Assembly: GCA_944472135.2 (NCBI GenBank)
Contig: OX235270.1
Span: 85,259,168-85,323,167, forward strand
Length of the DNA: 64,000 bases
Reading direction: 5' to 3'
DNA from: Trichobilharzia regenti
Taxonomy: Eukaryota; Platyhelminthes; Trematoda; Strigeidida; Schistosomatidae
The translations under genes and the position numbers were made by a program. Positions 12,037-23,644 of this stretch are shown in pieces. The notes below the pieces were generated by a model, which was not told the origin of the DNA, made no database searches, and saw nothing but the letters and a program-made list of their open reading frames with translations. Numbering within the stretch: position 1 is the first letter of the stretch; the number at the start of each line of letters is the position of its first letter.

Positions 12037-13993
12037 GTAAGAACACGCTTCGTTTATCTTTTATTTGTTTCATCAATAATTATTAATAAATGATTGTTTC
12101 ATTACTGGCTTATATGATCAATATTTAAATAGTTAGTTGTTTTATGTGTATAACCAATAAGCTAAAATGTTGTGTCTTTCAACTCTTAATGTGCTGATCG
12201 TAACACTCCGTGAACAATTCTTGGGCATGGAAACTGATTAACTTCATCGAACGAAATAAGACGAATCCAGATTGTCTAATTTAAATTACTTTTGTTTTAG
12301 CTAACTAAACAGAAAGTCTATGAGATATAATTTCCGTGAAATGTTTGCTTTTATGCATTAGAACTTCGATAACATTTTTTTTAAAAAAAAACGCATTTTT
12401 CCCTTTTCCGACCTACCAAATATTTATGTAAGAGTAGAATTTTAGCACTGTGGTAGAGTATAGCTCCATATGAGATAATTTTATGTGATCTTACATACAT
12501 ATATACATACAATATTAATAGAGATATAACGTTTTGAACACAATTTGTTGCTTAGAGTCATATCGATTTATCCATACGATTTGATAACTTGCTTTACATT
12601 GTCTTACTTCCTTCTGCTTTTTTGTTGCGGTTCCCCATATTTCCATTTCGATCATTTCGAGTCACCTGACAACTCCAGTAGGTCGAATAAAGCAGCTCAA
12701 TCTTCAGGAAAAAGACAAAGCAGTAAGTTCAAAAGGGTGCTTCAACTAAACTCTAATCCTAAACACCCTAATTTTGAAAATACATCTAATCATAAAATTC
12801 TAGATACTTACAGTTTGGACAGACATCAAGACGTGATGTTGGCTGATGCATAGGAAATCTTGATTAATAAATAAAAAATGGATATGTATCACTAACTAAT
12901 AATACTTGGTCGAAATTCCCGACTGTCTATATCTTCTTATGGAGACGTTAAGAAATGTTTTACAACTGTTTACGCACACACATATACACGCTCTGCTTAA
13001 AGTGTTTAACAAAGGTAGACCAATATTTGTAAGTCCGAGGTCGAATTTTGATCAGAGCTCATACAATTTTGCTTATTATACTTGTTCATACTTGTTTTAT
13101 GACTCATGATTGGACAAGGTTTTAAAAACAAGAGATGTTCATTTTATATATAAACCTCTGTTATGTTAATTTCGATTAATTTCCCTGAAGAAGTTCGGAC
13201 CAGACTGCCGAACGCAGGAAACGTTGGAATTACTCATTTCAATATCGCTGAGATTTTACAAATATAATTTTTTACAAATGTCTACTTCTCACTCGGCGCC
13301 TAAATATTTTAGAACTATTCTGTCAAATCTTGACAACAGTTCATTTAAATATAAATCCTTTTTCAAGTAGCTGTCATTATCTACCATCATATCTTGATAT
13401 CATGGGAATAAATCCCACTTTCCGCACGATAAAATATCAGTAGTCATAAGAAAAAACCGGAGCTAAACTTTTGAATAGTTAGTAATTAATAGCAGTGTTT
13501 TAAAATTTTTCATGATACTCGATGACAGATACAGCTAAAAGGATTATTATTATTATTATATTCATGGATAAAGCCTAATAAAAAGCAGAAAGTTACAGTT
13601 GTTAAGACCAAAATATAGTACCACTTTATTATTCACCTGGCTACTAGTGCAGACCACTTCTAGTGGCGTGGGCTGTCTGTATGGGATTATCTCAATACTC
13701 ATAATTATTATCTGTAGGCTCTTCTTATGTCGCTATTGTATTCACTCCTTGAGGTTATGAACATCATTTGATTAAATCTTGATCTCGCTCACACTCATAT
13801 TTCTCGTTTATAGGGCTATTAGAAATCTCTTCAATTCTTTCATGTCAGGTTTAAATGAAGTATTTTTGTTCGAAGTCCTTAGTTAATTTATCATTCAGTC
13901 AGTTGCTGAAGCATTAAATTGTTTCACTTTAAGCAAAAAGTCTCTGTTTATAAATTATAACTCTTCCACTATTTCTCAATTATTCTTATTTAG
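12037..13993 (+). other. Intron 4, unclassified repeat material
   Basis: 1,957 bp with GT...AG borders. 12545-13290 may be repeat-derived: its end (13178-13270) holds a hammerhead-like motif listed separately, followed by a cgctgagattttacaaat tail of a kind also seen inverted near 22150. A short ATT microsatellite lies at 13543-13560. No host coding sequence recognised. Confidence 0.5.
13178..13231 (+). ncRNA. Candidate hammerhead-type ribozyme fold, possibly a Penelope-like 3' end
   Basis: Elements in order: aatttcc (13178-13184) able to pair with ggaatt (13226-13231) as stem I; CTGAAGA (13185-13191), matching the core CUGANGA; hairpin GTTCGG/CCGAAC (13193-13198 and 13208-13213) as stem II; GAAAC (13218-13222); and ACGT (13221-13224) as a minimal two-pair stem III followed by T, giving a GTT cleavage triplet ending at 13225. 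Departures from the canonical fold are one extra A before stem II and GCAG between stem II and GAAA. Minimal-stem-III hammerheads are known in Penelope-like elements; activity here is unproven. Confidence 0.5.
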
Positions 13994-14213
13994 TCAGAAT
14001 GAAATAGCCAAACTAAGAAAATCTATTGAACTGCTTGAATCACGTCTAACCACTGCGCAAGATTTACTTCATTCTTCAAATACGGATTATAATCAAACGC
14101 ACGCTAAACACTTATCAGTAACAAACGATTTGGAGTTAACTAAATCACGAACAAGAGCAGAACAAGATGATACGCAAAACATGTTGAAGTTTTTACAGAA
14201 TAGAATTGAAGAG
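13994..14213 (+). CDS. Exon 5, coiled-coil protein
   Basis: Acceptor ttcttatttag ends at 13993; donor gttaga at 14214. One base completes Cys from exon 4, then 73 codons: QNEIAKLRKSIELLESRLTT, a less helical Asn/His stretch (SSNTDYNQTHAKHLS), and VTNDLELTKSRTRAEQDDTQ to NRIEE. Ends on a codon boundary. The donor is weaker than the others (GTTAGA). Confidence 0.83.
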
Positions 14214-15449
14214 GTTAGATTTTTCTTGATAGAATATTGGAAATTCACTTTCCTTGCTTCCTTTTACTACAATCCGTTCTAATAATATGAGTGTTGTAGA
14301 CAATCAAAATGGTAGTTTAATTTTTACACTAAATTTGTACCCAGTTACTTATTGACACATTTGTTAACTAAAAGTAGCATAGCAAATTTAGAGCATGAGG
14401 ATATTATTTTATCAGATAAAAATAGTACTTCAAACATAATTCGAGAAAAGTAAAGTTAAGCTTTTGACATTCATAATTAACAACCACTACGTTAATAACA
14501 TATTTGACTACTATGTAATTTAACCAGTTTGGTCAGCCATTTAATAAGTTACACATGTATCCGCCTTAAGTTCAATGTACAGTTCATTAGATAACTAGTA
14601 GTCTTTGAACTACTTTTAAATAAAAAGTAGTATAGGATGATGTAGAGGTTGTGTGGGGCAAGTAATAAGGTTTAATCTGTTAGCATGTACAAATGAAGAC
14701 TCGGCAAGTATAAAGTGAGAGGATTATGTCTTACCTCGTAATCATATTACACGGTTAAATCGTTAAAAAGTCAAAGTGACCATGTGCGTGGTGATAATAC
14801 CAATAATGAAATATTCGTTTCATATGCAATTTTTCTTAGTCGAATTGGTATTATGGCCAGTATCTACATAAATCTAAATCATTTGGTGTAGATGTGCCAT
14901 AGAGTTTAAATATATTCTGAACTGAAATTATCAGAGAATTACAAATGTTTCATGTCTTTAGTTGGCCTATTTTTACCATAGAATATTTTTATGTTCTGTT
15001 GAAAATGGTAATGTACCCAAGTGTAAGGAGATGATATCCGAAGCAGAAACCAATGCCGGAATTCAGTTACATTTCTAGCCTGCAGTATCCTACCAGCAGG
15101 CCCAAGTTAGATACCAAGTCCAGTTGTTGGTCTAATCTTAAACAACAGCACTCACCCAAACTACGACTATCATGAGTAGTCTGATCGTCATTTCACTATT
15201 GTATGAAATTCTGCTATATCAGTGTCATTTTGTCGACTATAATCTACTAATCAGATGACTGCTTAGTGAAATTTTTACTGATTTTAACTTTATTGGTGAT
15301 CCTAATACAAAGTTTCGTAAACTTGAAAAATGAACTAATTTAAAAAAAAATACTATTCGATCAACATTCACCTTGGAATATTATTTTCATGGTTCATTCA
15401 GTGTTGTTGTTTATTGTTTATACTTCGATTAATCATGCAGTTCCATTGA
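14214..15449 (+). other. Start of intron 5, nothing recognised
   Basis: About 1.2 kb of A+T-rich sequence before the first LINE B copy. No exon, element or RNA gene could be supported. Confidence 0.55.
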
Positions 15450-16545
15450 CTCTGTCTGTCTGTCTGTTTTCGACATAGAACTTTGCACAGATGTGCGACA
15501 GTTCAAGTCGCCACACTCCCTCCTTGTAGCACACAAACCAAGAGAAGAAAGTACAAGAAATGCATAATAGAGACAGTAAACAGAGGTGTGAGACAAAGGA
15601 ATAGTAATAACGAAGAACAATATAGTTTCATTGGAAATCATAAGTCACAGAGAGTGGATGCATCTGCGCTATGCATTGAGAACGATTTTGAGCCACGTCA
15701 TCAATTGTTTCCAGCCATTGGTTTTTACCGTCCCGAGCACCTCAACCCGGAAGTCTACACCTTCCTACGTGGCTTACACTAAATGTTGTAGATTTCATTG
15801 ACTGGTGCCATGTTTTTGTTTGACCGCCACTTGCTCTTTTCCAGCCTGACCGTATGTCAGCTATCATTGCCCATTGTCGAGGAAGGCGATGACTAAGCAT
15901 ATATGACACATGTCCTAACCATCTCACTCGATGTAGCTTCACAGCCTCGTCTATTGATTTCTCCTCCTTACCTAGAACTCGACGCCTAACCTCAATACTT
16001 CTCACCTTATTACACCACTTAACATGGGAGATAGAACGCAGACACCTATGATCAAAGACAGCTAACCAGCCTTTTCATGTTTTCCACTCTCAATGCACCA
16101 GGTCTCACAGCCATGAAGGAGGGCGGAGCAGACTGATGAACAGTACACACGCCCTTTGGTGGATAGCCGGATATCACATCTACGCCAGAGACGGCGTAAA
16201 CTGGCATATGCGAAACTAGCCCTCTGTATCCGTGCTGAGATTTCGTCGGAGATCAACCCGTTGGCACTGGCTGATGGTACTTCCCAAATAAGTGAAGTGG
16301 TCAACATGCTCTACCACTTCACTCCCTATTTCTAAGTTAAGAGTCAGTGTGGTCCTGTCTTAAAACATCATCTTGCATTTGGCGGGAGCGAATTGCGTGC
16401 CAAACATTTGCGGATTGCAACTTAAGGTGTTCAGAAGACTGTGCATTTTGTTAGCGTCTTTACTTAGCAGGGAGGACTATGTCGTCCGCATATTCTAAGT
16501 CAACGGGATTATTCCCTGGTAGCAAGTCGATCCCTGTGTTTCATT
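15450..16545 (-). mobile_element. LINE family B, 3' end, inverted copy
   Basis: Minus-strand 3' part of LINE B, from just before the YADD motif (eyADDivlp, near 16480) to its (ACAG)n tail (15450-15470). Frames include MLTTSLIWEVPSASANGLIS (16062-16307) and MRSIEVRRRVLGKEEKSIDE (15742-16005), and carry several stops. It is almost identical to 24640-25700 on the plus strand: in the aligned peptides I see only three differences. 5'-truncated. Both copies lie in intron 5, forming an inverted pair about 8 kb apart. Confidence 0.9.
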
Positions 16546-16967
16546 GATTCCTATTAGTTAATATGCTCTGTACTAACCGTGAAGATGTGGCTTAAAACTT
16601 TTGCTATGAATTTCATTCATTTATTTTAACAAACAAACTATAAAATGTTTGATTGGTAGAACCTAGTTTACACTGAATTTTAATAAAGTGAAAACCTATT
16701 TATATTACATTGCTCCGAAATAAAAGACGTTCAGCGAAGAGTTACTCATTATAGAGATATCATTCTATTGCTGTACAGTCAAACATATATAGTAAATTCT
16801 CTTAGCAAAAAAACGAAATATTACCAAAGATTTGTCATTAGAATTGTAAATTTTAGATTACAAATATTGCGTAATATAAAAAGAGTTAAGTGGTGTGAAA
16901 CCACAATATAATTGGCGTGACTGAGCAGAAGTCAACTACAATTGGATGAGATTCAAGTTACCAACAG

Positions 16968-17160
16968 TGTGCGTCGGTGGCACAGTGGTTAGGACTCTCG
17001 CCGACCATGCATATGGTCCGAGATTCGAGCCCTCGCCGACGCACACCTGATATCTATGGTTGGCTTGCGAAATTTGGGCTACCGATATCCACGCTGAAAA
17101 TTCCATACTTGTACCAAAAATACGGTGTGGAATCAAGCTGTAATAAAAAAAGAAAATAAA
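16968..17160 (+). mobile_element. tRNA-derived SINE with A-rich tail
   Basis: The head folds as a tRNA: gtgcgtcgg (16969-16977) pairs with ccgacgcac (17036-17044). The A box is ggcacagtggttagga (about 16979-16994) and the B box gattcgagccc (about 17022-17032). A ~100-bp unrelated body follows (tatctatggttggcttgcga to gtggaatcaagctgtaat) and then an A-rich tail (17143-17160). A second, 5'-truncated copy is at 54463-54632 on the minus strand, and a 27-base piece of the head sits inside the MITE at about 18396-18427. It is not a functional tRNA gene because the anticodon arm is not canonical. Confidence 0.85.
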
Positions 17161-18154
17161 GGGTAGAAATTAAATAGACAGTGAGGGAAGAAAATAATTG
17201 TATCATCTGTCAGTACTGTGCTCCAGCAAATCTATGACAGACAGAGTGTAAATTATTGCGACAATGTGGTGCGTATTACGGTTGTAACTAATTTGCTAAA
17301 ACATGTTAATATGAAGTATACAGTTGTCAGCAGTCTGGAGACAGTTATCTTGACACGGTAGTAATAATACATTTTAAATTCATCTAATCCACTGCTATTC
17401 ATTCCCAGTATCTATTAATGCTGACCAATAAACTTAAATAAAATAAAAATGTGCCTTACGTAAACTGAAGTAGTTTCACAACTGAATAGGTTGAATAACA
17501 ACAACTATAATGTAGTTAAGCTTACTGCCTGTTCATCACTTTAGGACCTTTAAAGTAACATACATTGTTTGTAAAATATGAGCCACTATGGTTAAAAATC
17601 ATGAAAATATTAAAAGGTTTATTCTATTTCTAAACTTACTGTAATTTATGTTGACAGAACGTCTCATTTGCAGTCATCGTGAAGCTGATTTCGTCGAAAT
17701 AACCGTATTGGTGTGCCATTTAGTTGGTAAACTGACGTATTTGGTGATGTGGTTACAGTGGCCAGTCAGACATGGTGTGAATTAGAACTACACACTTATC
17801 CCTTCCTTATCGTTCAATAATGTGTTTATTGTTTACAGCATTTAATTACTTTTCTCCTTCATGTTTCGTTGTGACTTTATTTTGCTAAAATCTTGGACTA
17901 ACACAGGTTTTGTATTATGAAGTTGTACCATACAGTGTTCCCGTATCACGTGAATAAACATATCAATACCAGTTCACACAGTCAACGAAACATGTTTATT
18001 AAGCAGTAGACAGTCAGAACAAATACATACATTTTTAGCTAATAATATTTTGAGGAAGATGAGTCATGCATAAGTGCAAATACGGCAGTGTATTTGACGA
18101 TAGTTGAATAAATTTATTTTTCTGACATATTTGAAATTTTATGTATGTCTCATG

Positions 18155-18865
18155 CATAAAAGGGCGAAGTTTAAGAGTAGCGTCCCAAAACCTTCAACGC
18201 TCAAATGACCTTAAACGCATGCTAGTCGTTGGCTAACGGTTCCTGTCATTATCATAGCTGAAATATCAACCCTATTCATCAAATAAGGAGCAAGTTCCAC
18301 ATAGATAACACTTTTATTACTGTTTGGACAATGTGTTAACATCTCGTTAGAGTTAGGATAGGGGTTAAGGCGAGTATTGTGGTTAGGGTTACGGTCATTG
18401 TGTGCGTCGGTGGCACAATGGTTAGGCTTAGGGTTTAGGGTTAGGGTAGCGATTAGGAATAGATTTTTCGTTTATTTCAAGTTCTTTAATTATCCTTATT
18501 TCCCTTGTATGTAGTCGCCAATGCTGTTACTGGAACCATAGTAACTAAACCGAGGGCTTAGGAGAGGACTACACAGCAAGAGAAGAGAGATGAACCATTC
18601 CCAAAACAGCACACCTTCAGTCACTTTGGTGAATACATATACAGAAACTAGTCCAAATTAGCAACTGATACTCTTCATCGCAACTGGGACGTATTTTTAA
18701 GTCATATCAGAAAAATATAATCTGTTTAATGTGTTTTCATGCATTTTCTTGTGAATATACGTCATTTTTCGTGCAAAAATTCCTCATTTTTATGATTGGC
18801 TGCCTGAAGGTCACTCGTGCGTTCGCATCCCTTGGGACGCTATTGTTGAACTTTGCCCATAAAAG
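18155..18865 (+). mobile_element. MITE copy 1 with internal telomere-like repeats
   Basis: A 695-bp element (18163-18857) with imperfect terminal inverted repeats ggcgaagtttaagagtagcg / ggcaaagttcaacaatagcg and an 8-bp target duplication cataaaag (18155-18162 and 18858-18865). The interior holds a degenerate TTAGGG tract (about 18346-18450), into which the first bases of the tRNA SINE have been spliced (about 18396-18427). No transposase frame is present. The 8-bp duplication fits hAT-, Merlin- or P-like superfamilies; the TIR did not let me decide. The second copy, in opposite orientation, is at 60912-61608. Confidence 0.88.
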
Positions 18866-19022
18866 ACCCTAACTAGGTGATTTGTCTGCATTTATCCATA
18901 CTGAATATAATTTGTCATCTATATAAGAATAAAACTTGTGCACTGTGGTAGAGTGTAATTCCATTATGGGTAAATTTTGTTTTGATAAAGTCTCACAATT
19001 GGGTAGAGAAACTCTTGGATAA

Positions 19023-21480
19023 ATGAATGAAAATGGAGAACTCTTCGCCGACTTCTGCGCCTTCAACGAACTAGTGATTGGTGGCAGTGTATACAAGCAC
19101 AAAGATATCCACAAGGCTACATGGGTGTCACCAGACGGGCAAACCAAAAACCAAATCGACTTCATCTCAATCTCAAGGAAGTGGAGGCGCAGCCTACTGG
19201 ACACAAAAGCAAGAAGAGGAGCAGACGTTGGCTCAGACCACTATCTCGTACAAGGGACAATCCAAATCAAATTAAAAGCTTTCAGGGAATCAGGAGCTGC
19301 AGATAGACCACAAGCCAAGTTCAACACTCAAAAGCTGAAGGACCAGGCTACAAAGGACATCTTCATTGCAAGCATAAAGGACAAAGCCGAGACACAAATC
19401 AACACCAGCGAGAAGGTCAGCGTCGAAAAGCACTGGAACAACTTGAAAACGGTGTGGAGCCAAACCTGCATAGAAATTCTAGGCAGAAAAAAGAGACAGG
19501 ACAAACAGTGGCTCACTACGGACACTTGGAAACTAATAGAAGAGAGAAGGACAGTGAAGCAAAAGATTATCCAGTGCACTGACGAGCAACAAAAACAGGA
19601 GCTGAATGCAAGCTACAATACACTGAACAAAAGAGTGAAGAAGAGTGCCAGGGAAGACAAAAGAAAATATTATGAAACCATGGCAAACGAAGCAGAACAA
19701 GCTGCAGGCAAAGGAGACCTCGCCACACTCTACCAAACAACTAGGCACCTTTCGGGCAAACGTTCGACACAGATTAAGCCAATAAAGGACGACAATGGAA
19801 AGTCAATCACCAAAGAGGTGGAACAGAGAAAGCACTGGGTTGAACACTTCAAAAGACTTCTAAATCGTCCGCCACCTACAACACGCCCAGCAATACCAAC
19901 AACGGAAGCAGAACTACCAGTGAACACTGACCCCCCGACGAAATCAGAAGTCCTGAATGCAATCAAGATGCTTAAAGCTGGGAAAACACCGGGACCAGAT
20001 GGAATCCCAGCAGAAGCTTTGAAAATAGACCCAGAGACAACAGCGGACTTGATGACACCACTGCTGGAGAAGGTGTGGAAAGAGGGCAAAGTACCCGAGG
20101 ATTGGAAGAACGGATACTTATTCAAACTTCCAAAGAAAGGAGACTTAAGTCAATGTAAAAACTGGCGTGGAATTATGCTTCTGTCCATTCCAAGCAAGAT
20201 ACTAAGTCGCATCATCCTGGAGAGAATCAAACAAGCCCTAGATGAAAAACTTCGTCCGGAACAGGCTGGATTCAGGAGAAACAAATCATGTATTGATCAA
20301 ATCGCCACTCTACGGATCATCATTGAACAAAGCTTGGAATGGCAGTCACCTCTCTATCTCAACTTCATCGACTTTGAAAAGGCCTTCGACAGCGTCGATC
20401 GAGAGGTCATTTGGAAACTACTTCGCTACTACGGGGTCCCATCGACAATTATACATCTCATCCAACAGTTATACGACAATGCTGCATGCCAAGTAATCCA
20501 CAACGGGAAACTTACGGAAGCCTTCGAAGTGAGGACGGGAGTGAGGCAAGGCTGTCTACTATCACCAATGATCTTCCTGATTGCAATTGATTGGATAATG
20601 CGACAGACAACGGCAACCAACGAGGGAACAGGCATAAAATGGACTGACACAAAAGACTTGGAGGATCTGGATTTCGCCGATGATGACATATGTCTGATTT
20701 CCCACAAATAAACTGGAAGATATGCAAGTGAAAAGTAACAAGTTGGCAGAAGAAGCATCAAAGATAGGACTTCACGTGAACATAGATAAAACAGAGGTGA
20801 TGAAGATTCCTAGCCAACATCAACAGCAACAACACAGACAACAATCAGCATAAATGGGAAGAACCTGAAAGAAACAACCTCCTTCACCTACCTGGGAAGC
20901 ATCGTCTCAACTACAGGCGGAACTGACGAGGACATCAAAGCCAGAATCGGAAAAGCAAGACAAGCTTTCATTACTCTCAAATCTGTGTGGAGGTCAACAG
21001 CACTCAGCATCAAAAATAAGATCCGGATTTTCAACTCCAATGTGAAGTCAGTGCTACTATACGGATCAGAGACTTGGCGAGTCATAAAGAGCATCTCAAA
21101 CAAACTTCAAACCTTCATTAACAGCTGTCTCCGCGCAATACTCAAGATCAGATGGCCAGAAAAGATCAGCAACAGGGATCTCTGGGAGCGAACCAATCAG
21201 GAACCGATTGTGAAACAAATAGGCAGAAAGAAATGGAGATGGATTGGCCATACGCTGAGGAAACCATCAAGTGACATCACTAGACAAGCCCTCGAGTGGA
21301 ACCCGAAAGGGAGGCGGCGAGTTGGTCGTCCAAGGGTGACTTGGAGGAGGTCATGCGAGGAGGAGATGAAAGCATGTGGACAGACCTGGAGCAGGGTGAA
21401 AAAGTTGTCAGAAAACCGAAGGCAATGGAGGTGCGCAGCTGAAGCCCTATGTTCCTCTAGGAACTAAAAGATACAATAAT
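19023..21480 (+). mobile_element. LINE family A, longest copy (EN C-terminus, RT, C-terminal domain)
   Basis: Non-LTR retrotransposon truncated at its 5' end. A 562-codon frame (19023-20711) starts within the endonuclease C-terminus (NQIDFISISRKWRRSLLDTK; SDHYLV at residue ~71) and runs through reverse transcriptase (LLSIPSKILS; motif A FIDFEKAFDSV; GVRQGCLLSP; motif C FADDD at ~551). It ends at a premature TAA where the copy at 5944 has CAA. A frame disruption in a CAA-rich stretch near 20825-20855 separates the 160-codon C-terminal frame (20985-21467; LYGSETW, IGHTLRK, QWRCAAEAL). The 3' end is an (AAT)n tail. Two lesions make it non-autonomous. The clade (RTE- or CR1-like) is not certain. 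Confidence 0.93.
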
Positions 21481-21496
21481 AATATATAATAAAGTC

Positions 21497-21955
21497 TGTT
21501 ATGTACTCGTCGCTAAATTATTGTTATGGACTGGTCGAGAATTTAATAGTCCTGACGCAAGAAGGCGGAAATCAGAAGACCACTAGGTTTGCGATGATAC
21601 TTCTATTTTCCAAACACAAGGAGAAACAATAAGTGGTATCACACCAAAGTAAGTAAGTCAGTAAGTCACACAAATTGTGAGAACGAAATATATATGACAA
21701 GGATGTGAACAATCATTAGACAGACTTAACATGAATGGCTAATTATAATGAAGTATCGATCCATATATACATAGCGAAATATAGCAGACATGTCAACAAC
21801 CACCATATATGGATATATGTCACCAAGCAACGGACTATCAACAAACACTCATATTATATATAATATAATATAAGGAGAATATACATTGATAAAGGAGACA
21901 AGTTCATACAAGTGATATGGTCACAGATTAAGAGAGCAAACAGAAAGAGAGATCA

Positions 21956-22014
<59 letters not shown>

Positions 22015-22020
22015 AAATAC
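21497..22020 (-). mobile_element. Solo LTR, antisense, of the 529-bp LTR family
   Basis: The reverse complement matches LTR 46188-46716: it begins at 21497 with the LTR 3' end (tgttatgtactcgtcgctaa) and passes the shared words tggtcttctgatttccgcc and gactgtcaacaaac-like stretches. It reaches the LTR 5' end, where the original acatatata stretch has become a long TA microsatellite (21958-22012), so the exact border is lost. It abuts the 3' tail of the LINE A copy with a gap of only ~16 bp. No internal sequence remains. Confidence 0.85.
21958..22012. repeat. (TA)n microsatellite
   Basis: Uninterrupted TA repeat of about 55 bp, probably grown from the A/T-rich 5' terminus of the antisense LTR. 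Confidence 0.95.
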
Positions 22021-22026
22021 CCATAT

Positions 22027-23138
22027 ATACATTATAATAGAGGTTTTTGTATTTCCCAATGAATGAAAAACAAAACGATATTGTTTTTACTGACGATTCG
22101 CTATTTAATGCTAATAGCTTTCTCAAAGTATTATTAAACCGGAATTTACAAAATCTCAGTGTATATATATAACAAAGAGTTAGGGGGTGAGAAAAATATA
22201 GACTTAGTTCAACTTAAAAGGACATATTGAAAGTCAAAATAACAATGAAGATCGTTCAAACCAAATATCAAAGGTAATAGCACTTCGGTCCAATCAATCG
22301 ACGGGAAAATCAAAAATTCAATTCAATAATTAATATGACCCGTTGCACAAGAGGTGGCTCTCGTGGCCCAAGTCGTCTAGTGGATAACGCTTTGGCGTTT
22401 GAAACTATGGGTACTGGGTTCGAGCCTCGGTGAGAACATCATCATCACTCGGTGAGAAATGCAGGTACATCCAGTTGACGAGTCCCAAATATGACGAAAT
22501 GCGCATCCTGGATTCCACTGCTAGCCACCATCCACCAATTGTATACTAATTAAATACGCAGACATCGTCGAATCATCTGCACAAGAAGCCAACATGTCAA
22601 CCTGAGACCGAGCACTTCGTTGCAATCAATCGACGGGAAAATCAAAAAGTTCAATTCAACAAAGTTTACTAACTTGATCACCGTTCGTTAGTCTGGAGTC
22701 ATTTTTGGTTGTCAAGTTGGCGAATTGGTAAAGATAACAAAATCAAGTGTAGATTGTTGGATTTTATCAGTGTGTAGAATTATGAAAGTAGTGTTTTTAC
22801 ATAGTGAACTTGCTTATCACATTTGTGTTGATTTTGCTACTTCATGGGGGAGGGGGGTGTTGTAGCCAGGTCAGATTCTGTTTTAGTCCGTCATTATTCA
22901 GGCAATTTGGATTCCATTTGATATGAAGTGCTTCTGATATTAGACGTTTTTTGCGATTGTACAGCTATGAAAATGAATTCGCCGAAAAGAGACTCTTCGC
23001 TGAACTACTTGTATTTTGTCTATTAATGTTCGAATGGGAATTATTCATGAATTAAAATAGCGAAACGTCAGTAAAAACAATGTCGTTTTGTTTTTCATTC
23101 ATTGGGAAATACAAAAACCTTTATTATAATATAAATGT
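22027..23138. repeat. Inverted repeat pair (~80-bp arms) enclosing a SINE
   Basis: The arm at 22027-22107 (aggtttttgtatttcccaat, gaatgaaaaacaaaacgata) is the reverse complement of 23056-23138 (cattgggaaatacaaaaacc and flanking bases) with a few differences. Between them are the SINE dimer (22290-22660) and unclassified sequence with no coding frame. It may be a non-autonomous TIR element or two opposite fragments of one repeat; no target duplication could be confirmed. Confidence 0.7.
22290..22660 (+). mobile_element. Sm-alpha-like SINE, partial dimer, hammerhead-like body
   Basis: Same family as 8720-9085, on the plus strand. The word caatcaatcgacgggaaaat occurs at 22291 and 22623, a 332-bp period. 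A box tggcccaagtcg (22364-22375) and B box gggttcgagcctcgg (22416-22430) are intact. The hammerhead-like block spans 22466-22516. Stem I is atccag/ctggat; the core reads TTGACGA (C3 changed to T) with CGAAA; the cleavage triplet is ATC, acceptable as NUH. Stem III is atgcgcat, in which both sides changed together relative to acgcgcgt. The C3 change should abolish cleavage. Confidence 0.85.
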
Positions 23139-23644
23139 GTTTTCATAGTCACAGTTGTATGTGTTCAGTGAGGAAATAGGTTATACTGTTAGACAGGTGT
23201 AAAACAACACACAACAACTATATAGTAACTTTAATAATCATTCGTGTGACCTTTGGAAATCTCTTTTGAATTCACCAGATATATGTGCAGTTAGACACAA
23301 CTTGACTACTGGTTGTCATGATTAGTTAGAGGTAATAGTGAGCAGTACAGTTTCTATATGTCTTAGGTGAACTTCACACCAATGAGTTACTGTTTTTTGA
23401 CATTAAGGTAAGAAAAAGCCGTGGTTATCAGCATTAGTACTTCCAGTACATTATAAACCAGGCAATTATAGATAAAAATATCTTGGTTACAAGTGACAGG
23501 ACTTTTCAACTAGAGATGTCTTTATTTGCAAGCATGTGTATGAATTGTCAGCATATACTCAGCTATTATTTATCTTCCCATTTGATTCTCTCTGTCGACT
23601 TTGGTTTGTTTATATTTACCATCAATTACACTAAAATATTGTTG

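Noticed and set aside
12545..12853. 102-codon frame as a host exon
   Set aside because: No splice sites in phase with the neighbouring exons, starts with a hydrophobic pyrimidine-driven stretch, and lies next to repeat-like 3' sequence.
16968..17045. Genuine tRNA gene
   Set aside because: The acceptor stem and B box look good, but the anticodon arm is irregular and it continues into a SINE body with an A tail; a second truncated copy exists.
18346..18450. True telomere or chromosome end
   Set aside because: The TTAGGG units are few and degenerate and are enclosed by TIRs and an 8-bp target duplication, so they belong to a transposon.
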